64,000 nucleotides of DNA from Clostridia bacterium. Its GTDB lineage: Bacteria; Bacillota; Clostridia; TANB77; CAG-508. The first letter of the stretch is position 1. Every line of letters begins with the position of its first letter. The position numbers and the translations under genes were made by a program. The notes below the pieces were generated by a model that was not told where the DNA came from, did not search any database, and was given only the letters and a program-made list of their open reading frames with translations. The stretch is taken from NCBI GenBank assembly GCA_017512025.1, contig JAFWHH010000008.1, forward strand, positions 354,748-418,747, read 5' to 3'. Positions 33,901-45,900 of the stretch are shown here, in pieces.

Positions 33901-36900
33901 TCAATTCTATTTCTCTCATATCCTGTTCTTCCATGGCCGGTTGTTGGTATATCAGATTCTTTGATTATTGTACCAAATGCTGCTGTCTTGTTTTCTTGTT
34001 CATTTGTTGCTTCTTCATACTCACCAGCTACATCTAACTTCTCGTAGAAATAACGTACTGTGTAACCAAATGTATCTAATTCATACCAGTATGTTACTAC
34101 TAATTCATCAGCGTACATATTTCCTGAAATTACATTATTTGTTCCAGTTAATACTGTACCGTCTTGGTCTGTTATTGAGTTTAATTTATATCCTGTAAAT
34201 GTCTTAAATTCTGTTTCGAAGTTATCTCCCTCAAATCCTTCGTATTTGATGAAGCTTTCTCCAGTTGTTGCATCTGTATATAAGCTTGTTTCAGTTCCAT
34301 TTATCATGTATCTTACTTTTATGTCAGATGCTTTCTTGAATTCTGCAGTTACAACTTTACTTTCAGTTATATTTGTAAAGTATCCTTCTGGTAATACAAC
34401 TTTATGTGCTGCACTACGTTGTACGTATGAAGAATAATCAATACTGCTTCCATTTACTTTGATATCTTTAATTACAAATCCTTCTGCTGCTTCTACAGCT
34501 ATTGATTTTGTATTTGAAGCACCACGCTCTACAGTCTCGTATGGATTATCATTTTCTCCAGAAATTGTACCACCTTTTTCAGTATCTGATGTGCCATTAT
34601 GGTTTGTTCCATTTCTAGCAGCAACTTCTGTATTAATTGTGTAAGTTAAAATATAATATACATTAATCTTGTTGTTATCTTTATTGTCTGTAATTACTAA
34701 TGGTAAGCTTCCAAAAGTTCCATCTTTGTCTTCTGTTTTAGCTTCTTTGAATTTGTATCCGTCTGTTACCTTATCATCATATGTTGAAATCTCTGTTCCA
34801 AATGCTGCTGACTTAGTCTCTTTTTTAGTTGTATCTTCTACATATTCACCATTATTTTGTTGATAGAAATAATGTACTGTGTACTCAAATGTATCTCTAA
34901 TGTAGTAAACATTAATTACATTATCAGTAGCTGTTGCTGTTATTGTAAATGGTACTGTTACTATTCTATCTCTTACATATCCATCTCTTCCATGTCCAGT
35001 TGTTGGAATATCTGATTCATTTATTACTGTACCAAATGCTGCAGATAAGTCTTCTTGTTCACTTGTTGCTTCTTCATATTCTCCAGCGACATCCAATTTC
35101 TCATAGAAGTATTTTACTGTGTATCCAATTGTAGCTCTATTATAGTATACGTTTATTATATTATTATCTGGTATTGCTGTTATTGTAAGAGGTAAAGTTT
35201 CAACTCTATCTTTTACATATCCTTCTCTTCCGTGATTTACTTCTGGTACACTTGTTACTTGTGATTCGAATTCTGCTGATAAGTTTTCTTCCTCATCTGT
35301 TGCTTCTTCGTACTCACCTGAATCATCTAATTTCTCATAGAAGTATTTAACTTTATATCCAAAGTTATCTTTTATGTAATAAACATTGATAACATTTTTA
35401 TCTGGATCTGCAGATATTACTAGAGGTAAGTCTTGCTCTTCATTGTTGTCATCTATACGTTTGATTCTATCTAGTTTATATCCCTCAATATTCTTATCCT
35501 CTACATCTTGCTCTGTAATTGAGCTTCCAAACATAGCTTGTTTTGTTGTGCTCATTAATACATTTTCTACGTTTTGGTAGAAATAATGAACTGTATAATT
35601 GATATTATCTCTTTCATAGAATACTTCAATTATATTCTTTGTGCTGTCTGCTGTAATTACTAATGGTAATTCTTTTTCTTCACCATTTTCATCTAGAGCT
35701 ACAGCTCTATTTAATTTGAATCCATCAGTTACTTTATCTTCATAATCTGAAATCTCACTTTCAAATAGTGCTGAATAAGTCTCTTCTTTATCTTGAGCCT
35801 CTTCATACTCACCATTTAGATTTTGATAGAAGTATTTAACCGTGTAGTCAAATTCATCTTTTTCATATATTACATATATGTTGTTGTCATCAACTGTTGA
35901 ACTTACTGTTAATGGTAAATTAATTGTCTCTTTGAATTTATAACCAGGTTTATTCTTTTCCTCATATGTTGTAATCTCTGTACCAACCTCAGCTTCACCT
36001 TCTACAAGAGCATCAACATCCTCATTTTCACCATAGATATAATGAACTTTATATGGAGCGATTTCTCCCTCGTAGTAGTAGTATACATTCGTTACTGCTG
36101 ATTGATATTTACCACTAGCATTTTCAGGAATTACATACTCACCTTCGTCTCTAACTAAGTTTAGATCTCCAAGCTCTGTATATACGTTTGTTACGTATTC
36201 ATCATTTAAATCACCAAAAGAAATTTCATCTTCTGATAATCTAACCGGTTCAACGTTATATTCCTCACCTGTATTCTTTAAGTAGTAGTGAGAAACTACT
36301 TTCTTCTTGCTTTCGTTTACAAATTCTACATTATTGTTAGTATTCTCACCAATAATATGCTCAACTACAACATTGCTCTTTGTATATCCCTCTGGTGCGC
36401 TTGTTTCTGTAATTGCATATTTACCATATCTTAAGTTTACTCTTGCTTTACCATTTCCATCCGTTGTTACTCCAGATATATGATATAAACTTGCATCATT
36501 TAGTGTAACATTAATACTGTTAATCGTTAACGTATTGTCATTATATATATTAGTTGTCGAAGAGTAATTTGAGTGATACATATGCACGTAATACATCTTA
36601 CCACCATCTACTGGTACACTAAAGTCAGATGCTGCTTCAGTACCTGATTTAGATATTCCAGCTATTCCTGAGTATGAAGATGTTACTCTTGAAACTGATT
36701 CACTAACAACAATTCCGCCAGCATGGTTTGTACCAGATATTTCGTTGTTTATAACAATATTATATTTACCTGTTCTACCTGTTAAATCTACTGGAACATA
36801 TGCTGTTGCAGTTGTTGATGTTGGTAATGTCGTGCTGTTATTTGAAACGTACTTTCCTGTTGATTCATCTTGATCAAATGAATATGCTTGCACTGGAACA

Positions 36901-39900
36901 ACTTCTAAAACTTCTATTTTAGTAATTTGGAATCCTTGTCCTGATGATAAGCTTGAGCTTCCAATTGTTTGTGCCATATGTAAATAATATATATTTCCAT
37001 GAGTCAATTTACTTGAAGTTTGATTATATGTCGAATTACCATATACACTTACAAATCTTCCAGATGTATTTGTATACGCTGGAGTTGTATCACTTGTTAT
37101 TGAAACATAACCATTATTTGCATTATATGTACTAACAACATTTTTATAATAAACTTTTATATAATAATCCTTAGACATGTTTGTTAAGTCAATTTTCATA
37201 TATGAGTCAGCTTTTGTATTAGCACCAGTGTTAGTTGCTTTATATACGCCATCAGAATCTTGTGTGAAATAGTATCCAGCATTTACTGTAAGTGGTCCTA
37301 GTATTGAATCCTCAGATACTTTTGAATATGAAGTCATTTGACCATTTTGAACTAACTCGCGTGTTACGCCTGTTGGTATTTCTCTTGTTTCTATTTCTTG
37401 TATATCAAAGACAGCGCCTCCAACTGCATTTTCATTTTCATCAACTTTATTAATTGTTAATACTTCATCTACTGGAGCAAATCTAGCAACAATATTGTAA
37501 TTTGTTTTTACATTAGTAAAGTATCCCGCTGGAATTGTTACAACCCCAAAATCATCAGCATTAAATGAATAAGTTTCTCCATTTATTGTTACTTCTGTAA
37601 CCTCATATCCTGAGTCAGGAGTTATAGTAATATCTTTAGCATTGCTATCTCCATGATCAACAGACTCAACCAATTTCTTATATAAATTGCTTACATATAT
37701 ATCATTATATTCACCTGAAGTACTACCTCCTATACGAATACCATCTATATTTTCACCAATTTCAGCTGTAATATCATATTTAATCTTTTCATCATTAACT
37801 GTGATTTCAGCTGCTGCTTCCTCTGATGCTGCATAAACTTGGAATTCTAATATTGGATATGCTCCATCTACTTTTTTCCAATTAGAAGTACCACTCAATT
37901 GATTATATACTTCATCAGATTTTAATTCTTCATCACTTACAATTGTCATCGTTTTTTCCGTTGAACTTGCAGGGCCTATTACTTTAGCTGTATCTAGAAG
38001 GAATCTTGGTGTTCCTTGCGCACCACCTGATCCTACTAATCCATTGGTATCAGCATAATTATATCCACTTACTGGATTATTTATTACGTCTCCTGTATTG
38101 TATGCATATACAACATTTCCTCCTGAACCAATGATACCTCCAGCATATGTGTAAAGACTACTTGGATCAGTTGTTTCTACGTTAGTATGTACACTTCCTG
38201 TATTATATGCATGTGCAAGTGTACTAGATGTCGAACCAATCAAACCACCTGCATATATACTTGATGATGATGTACTACCACATTTTATATTATTTTCAAT
38301 GTTACCTGTATTATACATAATTGCTGGACTTCCGCTAGATGCAGAACCTATAATACCTCCAACATATGCAGATGTTGATGTAGATCTTTCTGTATTATTT
38401 GTTATATTTCCTGTATTATATGAATATGTAACAGAAGAACTCGAAGATGAACCTGAAATACCACCTAAATACAAAGTATGATATGATGAGCTACCCATGT
38501 TGTGATTGTATGTTATATCACCTGTATTATAGCTATATACTGCACCTCCTGTTGCGATAATACCACCAACATACGCATATGATCCAGTATGGTTAACTGT
38601 AATGTCTCCAGTATTAAATGTATATGCATCTGTATTAGAGTAAGCACTTCCTGTAATACCACCTACATATATGTCATTTGCTTTACTATTTACTGTAATA
38701 TTTCCCTTGTTGTAGCAATATGAACCTGAACCTGATGGAACAATACCACCTACATATGTTGTTCCCGTTGCATTGATATTGTCTAAGTTTATATTTCCTA
38801 GGTTATAACATTGATAGAATGATTTACCACCATATCCACTGATACCACCAGTATAATTTGTACTACTGCTGCTAAAGCTTTCCGTTCTAATAATATCTCC
38901 AGCATTATAACATCTATAAAAGCTTGGAGAACCTTGTCCACCAACAATACCACCCATGTAAATTGCATTATATATTGTTCCAAGGTTATAACATGCACTG
39001 AAGCTAGGTGAGCCTGAACAATATCCAATAATACCTCCTGCATATTCGGCGAAAGTCGTTGATCCATTAATATTACCAGTATTATATGTGTTTAAAAAAG
39101 TACAATTAGTATATGTATAACCAATGATTCCACCTACTCTGATTGAACTATTGCCATTACTTGTTAATTCTATATCTCCATTGTTGCAACAATCATCGAT
39201 TGTAAGTGGATAAGCGCTTGTATATGCAAAGAATCCACCTCCGTAATATGTACTGTTACCTGCACAAACAACTTTACCATTGTTCACGCACTTTTCTAAT
39301 AATGTACTTCCTCCATTACAATCACCGAAAAAACCACCAACATAATTTCCAGTTCCTTCAACTTTTCCATTATTTACACAATTTTTCATTGTTAAACTTG
39401 AGTTTGATGATATATACCCAACTAGTCCAGCACTATAGTATGTTGAAGTTATATTTCCATTATTTGTGAAATCATTGAAACTTACATTTGGGAAACTATA
39501 TATTTGACCTGATAGTCCTCCTGCGTAGTATCCGTTTATTTCGCCATAGTTCTTACAATTATTAATAACAAAATTATTTTTTTCAAAAGGACTATATGAA
39601 CCAGATCCATATCCAATAAGTCCTCCAACATAAGAACTTGAACCACCAGTTATATTACAATAGTTTGTACAATTCTCCATTAAGATACCATTTGCAACTG
39701 TACCAACTAATCCACCAGCATAACTATTTGTATTTATATTTCCCGAAATTGTTAAATTTCTAAACTCTGCATTGAATGCTAATCCAAATAAACCGCATTT
39801 TTGAGTCTCTGGTCTATCAATGTGAAGATTCTTTATCTGATGATTTTGTCCATCAAACTCTCCTGTAAATCCGTAGCAATTTGATCCAATTGGAATAAAT

Positions 39901-42900
39901 CCTTTTCCTGTTGTAAGCTCATCTTTTATTCCTTGAACTGTTCCATCTTCGTTGATATCTCCAAATGATGTATCTGTTGAATCTAAATATGAGTTATCAT
40001 CATTAAAATCTAAGTCTCTCATTAACTTAACACTCGAATTATCTGGACATAATCCAATAGTGTTTACGTATTCTGAAAGTTTTACCAAATCTTCTATATA
40101 ATATATCTCAGAAACAAATTCAACCGCTTGTTGTTTTGGTATTGGATATCCATCATTTGTATTTGTAGTATCTGCCTTCCATGATCTTCCTAGTTGACTT
40201 ACAAACTCATTTGATTTCATCTCAGCTTCAGTTTTAGATGTAGATAAATCATCATAAGTAGCATTTATATTTGCAGTACTTAGATAATATGAATTTGTTG
40301 TTTGGCCATCATAGCATATAGGAGCAATTTTTGTGTTTGACTCAGTAGATGCATCACATATTATATCTCCAGTATTATACGAATTAATCGCTAATTTTCG
40401 TGCAATACCTGATAGATATATACCACTAACATTAACACATTTACTTTCTATTTTTCCTCTATTATAACAGTCTTTAGTTTGATCGCCTGTATTATCGTAA
40501 TTATCTGCGCATATTCCAGATGCATAAACAGGAACCCAACTTGTTGCGGTAAAATCTAATGTTATATTACCTAGATTTCCGCAGTATTTTATATTAGTTT
40601 GAGATGCTCTTCCAGCTATACCACTAATATTTAAAGTCCAACTACTCGTTTTCTCACCAGTTACTTTTATGTTTACCTTATTAACACAGTTCAAAATCGA
40701 AGAATTTGATGCAGATGCAACAATACCACCTACTACGCCATCATCATGATCACTTGTCATATTTCTTGTTATTTCACCCGAAACAGTTAAGTCTTTAATA
40801 CATGCATTTTGACATGTCGCAAATAAACCTAACTTACTGTCACTACTATTCATATATAAATTCTTAATCTCATGACCTTGGCCTTCAAATATACCACAGA
40901 AATAGTATGTTATATTATCATTTCCTCCACCAATTGGTGTGAATCCTTTTCCCGTTGTAAGCTCATCTTTTATTCCTTCTACATTTCCATCACCATTAAG
41001 ATCTCCATATGATGTGTCTGTAGCATCTTTATATGAATTTACATCTTGGAAGTCTAAATCATTTGCTAATCTGATTGTTCTTTTTTCGTATTTTATATCG
41101 TTTTGTATTTGGATTGATAAATCTAATAAATCTTCAATATACTTAATTTCTTCGATATATGTTGCTGAAACGTTATATAAACCTAGTACTGGATATCCAT
41201 CATTTTCTGAATTTTCATCCATCATCCAGTTATCTGTTCCAAGTGTAGCTACAAAATCTGATGTCTTCATTTCTGCAGCTGTCATACCAACAGAAAGATC
41301 AGCTCTACTAAATGAACTTTCTACACTTAAATCGTAGTAGCAATTACTGCTCTTTGAACCAAGATTTCCTACTGGGTATACACAAATTGATGATGAAGTT
41401 ATTCCTGGATAACTTATGCTACCTGTATTATAAACACTTTTAAATGTACTTCCAGAAGCATCATATCTTCCGACAACACCACCTACATATAGATATGTAT
41501 TTGATGATCCTTGTATTGTAATATTTCCTCTATTATAGCAATTAATTATTTCTAAATTATATGGATATCCACTAATTCCACCACCATATAAAGTTCCACC
41601 ACTATAGTATGTAATATTAACTTCAATATTTGCTTTATTATAACAGTTATATATCTTTGAATAATTAGCTGATCCTACAATTGATCCAACATGCTCTCCA
41701 CCCCAGTTAGTTTTTTTACTTTTAATAGTACCTGATTCTATACCAAAGTTCTTTATTGTTGCATTATTTATCGCTCTGAAGAATCCAAGATAATGTTGAT
41801 CACTATCTGTAAAAGTTTCATTAATATATAAATTCTTTAACACGTGTCCTTGACCATCAAATGTTCCATTAAAACTTGCATTGTCATTTCCAATAGGAGA
41901 AAATCCCGAGCCATTTCCTGACTCTACAAAACTAGAATTTACCTCTCCACTTCTATATGAATTTGGATCATTAAAGTCTATGTCGTTCATTAATCTTACT
42001 GTTACACCAGCATAAATTGCATTGTTTTCAACACTTCTCTTGAAAGCTAATAGATCTTCAACAGTGTATATTTCTGTTATAACTTCTGGATCATATCTAT
42101 CAACATGATATTTATTTCCTTGTGTAATTGTAAATATTTCTGCTCCTGAATTTAATTTATATCCTTCTGGAGCTTTTACCTCTACTATTTTATATGAACC
42201 ATCACGTAATGGTGCACTTAAGTATCCGTTTAAATTTGTCTTAACAATATATTGACCATTTTCATTTAATTCACCAATGTAATCTCCATTAGCATCTTTT
42301 GCATATCCTAAGTTGTTTCCGTTCATATCAATTTCATAAATTACAAATTCTGCAAATGGAAGAGGTTCATTTGTTTTCTCATCTACTTTTCTTACTATAA
42401 ATAATGGTTTGTCTTTTATTGTAAGAACTAATGTATCTCCTTCAAATTCTGCACTTGCTAGTGTTTCATATTCGTCATTTTCAAAAGCTACCTCTAATGA
42501 ATTTTCTTCATTTTCAAAAACAACAAATTTAATCTCTTCTTTGTTATTTGAGAATCCTGCAGGAGCTTCTGTTTCTTGTAATACATATTGACCTGTTATG
42601 TTCTTTCCATTTACTCTTTGATATAAATTACTTGCTATTGCTTCACCATTATCATTAGTTGTTAAAACCTCACGGTTTCCATCATCTACTTTATTTAGTA
42701 TAAATTTAGCTCCTTCTAGAGTTTCATTTATACTTAGTTCATTTGTTCTTTCATTTATTTTAATAATTTTTAAGTCATATGTTGGAATCTTATCGTTATA
42801 TAAAGCAAATGAAACACTAACTAAATCTGCATATGGACTATTAGTTATTCCTGCTGCTGCAATATCAGAATTTTCAGACGTAATAGTAATATTGTTATTA

Positions 42901-45900
42901 CTATCTTTATTAATTACAAATTCATATTCTGTATCGTCTAAGTAGTATCCATTTGAATATATTTCTTTTAATGTACATGTTTTACCAAAGCTTACTCCAT
43001 CTACATTAATAACACCTTGAGCATTTGTGTTATATCTTTCTCCATTAATTAAGAATGTTACACCCTTCATTGGATTACCTGATGCTCTATCGTATTTTGT
43101 TATTGTAAGCTCGATTTTTGGAACATCTTCAACTATAGAAGTAACTTTAGCTTTTTGATTTCCACCACCTGTTACAGTAACTTCTCCATCAAAATCTATA
43201 TCTGTAACTAAGTTTAATGCTCCATTATTACCCTTTTCTAATTTAAATGTTCTAACAATATCGCTTAATTCGTAATTTCCTGATGCTCTTATTTCTTTTA
43301 ATGTATACTCTTGATTTATTCTTAAGTCTTTAAAGTTTAATTTACCATCAGCTGTAGAAACAGCAACTTGTGTCTCTGGAGCTAAATCTGGATCAGCATT
43401 TGCTGGTAAAACTTCTGTTACTAAATATGTTGCACCTTGAATTCTTAAATCTGTATTCTCTTTAACCTTTGTTAATTCTAAGTCATAGTAATCAACAACT
43501 CTTAATCCAAGTTTTGATGGTTGAACAGTATAACTTATTTTTCCTTCATCTGTTATTAAATCGTAGTATACCATATGACAGCTGTAGGCCGCATCATTTA
43601 TATCAACGTCGTTTGGAACATTAATGTCATAGCTAAATTCATATCCATATCCTGGATTTAATACGTAGTTTTCTAAAACAATTAAATATGATCTGATATC
43701 ATCAAATGATGTAACATTTTCTTTTAATGTCCATCCGTTTGATGAATCATTTAAGTCCTTTGTAGGATTTTCTTCTGTTGAATAGTATACTTTTGCATAA
43801 TTTGCAAGCTCGTTTTGTACACTTATTCCAGTATTTTTCATTGTTGCTGTAAATTTAGATCCTAAAGAGCTACCTCCAATATAAGTATTACCTTCAAAAG
43901 GAATCTTACCTAATATAGATATACTATCAACTCTTTGAGCAAAGTTATTTACAATTTCAACATTAACTTTTGCACTATTAACATTATTCTTTATGTTAGC
44001 TATATTTGGTGCAATGTTAACGCTTCCTTCGTTATCATAATTTGTTAATGTCTCTAAAGTTACAAATGAAGCTTCTGAATATAAGTTTAGATTTGTACTA
44101 TTTTTAAATACACTTTCATTTCTATTTCCATTACCGTTTATATCGTATACGTCTAATGCATTGTAGTAGTTAATTTGAGTTAAATCATTGTATGCATATA
44201 AATTAAATGGTACAGCACAGCTAGCTGTTCTTGGATCAATATTCATATCAGCGTCTATTGTTATTGTGAAGTTTGAAGTTGGCATGCTATTACTTGTATA
44301 TATTCTGATTAATCTTTTACCACCTTCTACGCTTGTATCATATCCTTCTACTCTTAAGTTACCATTTGCTGTAATACTGTTAATTTTTATATTTGTTATT
44401 TGGCTTGGTACCTCGACAACAAATATTCCATCTTTCCATTTTGAATAGATAGTATTTGCTGTAAGTACACTTATATGTATTTTCTCGTTTAATTTGCTTA
44501 GTGTAGATGCTTCTGTTGTTTGTAATGTTATTTTTGCATAGTTTTTCTCTGTCTCTAAGTAGCATATAGAAGAACCATTAAGTGGCTCTGTTGCTGTTCC
44601 AGCAGAAGGTTCAATTACTCCAGCAATTGTTGTCTTAAGCTCTTCCATTTCTTCAACTTGTTCTCTAGTAAAGTCTTGTTTAATTTTACCAAGATCAATT
44701 TCTTTAACCATATAAACATTAAGTACAGAGTTTACTTCTGATTCAACACTACCATAAGTTTCAATTCTAATATGTTTAACACCACTTTCAAGCTCATATG
44801 GATTGTCTGATTTACAATTTGCAATTTCTTGTGTTGTAAATTCTTTTATTAATTCATCTGTATCATTATCATATACTTTTAAAGTATAATCTTTCCCAAT
44901 AAAACGATTATTTTCGAAGTATATCTTTTTAATATCCATGTATTTTTGAAGCCAATTTCCTGATAATTGATCTCCATAATTTGCTCCACCACTGATGTTT
45001 GAATCTCTCATGATTATCTTCATTTCACTATTGTCTATAACACTTTTTCTAACATGCCATGACGTTTTATATTCAAATTTTTGTTGTTCGTCTTCGTCAT
45101 CAGTATTGTATGCATCTATGAATTCTTTCTTTGGTAGAACTTCTATACTTTTGTTATCACTTGGTCTTGTAGCAGATTGTGTGTCTTCAAATGACTCAGA
45201 GAAAACATATCCTTGACGCATTCCATTTGAAACTGTAAAGTTTACATATATGTTTGAACTTACTGTTGCTGTTGTATATGGATTTTCGAATTCTTCATTT
45301 GGATTGTTGCTACATACATAATATGCACTTATTGGCATTGAAATTGTATAACCATTGTATGAAATATCTGTTGAAACAGCATTATACACCTCGTCAGAAT
45401 ATCTTATGTTGATATTATACATTTCACTTCTGTTTGTTGTATCTCTATCAATTGTTAATTTATGTGTTGTTGGATCATATGTTCCACCTTGGCAAGTTAC
45501 ATTTACTGGATATTCACCAGCAAGCTCAGCCATCTCAATCTCAACATGAGAAGCACTTGGAATTAATTTTCCATAGATTTCACTTAATGTAAATGATGCA
45601 TTAATTCCTTTATTTGAACCAGCAGCATATGTAAAGTAATCAACACTGTTTGATAAGTTGCTAAGTGATGCTCTAGCAGTTCCATACCAATCGTTTGTAA
45701 ATTCAATTTCTCTCTTTATCTCATGCTCATTACTATCTGAATCAACATATGTTCCAGTAAAGATTATTTTATTTGTACCAGAATAACTTTCCGCATTTGT
45801 TATAGATGCAGATGATATAGCAGTTACCAATTTACTCATTCCGGCATCTATTCTATTAAATTCAATATCTCTTGATTTTACATTAGAGAAAACATAGTTT

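Noticed and set aside
37870..42120. Repeats that could be read as a CRISPR array
   Set aside because: Spacing and sequence vary with codon structure in one open reading frame, and no cas gene is present; they encode protein repeats.
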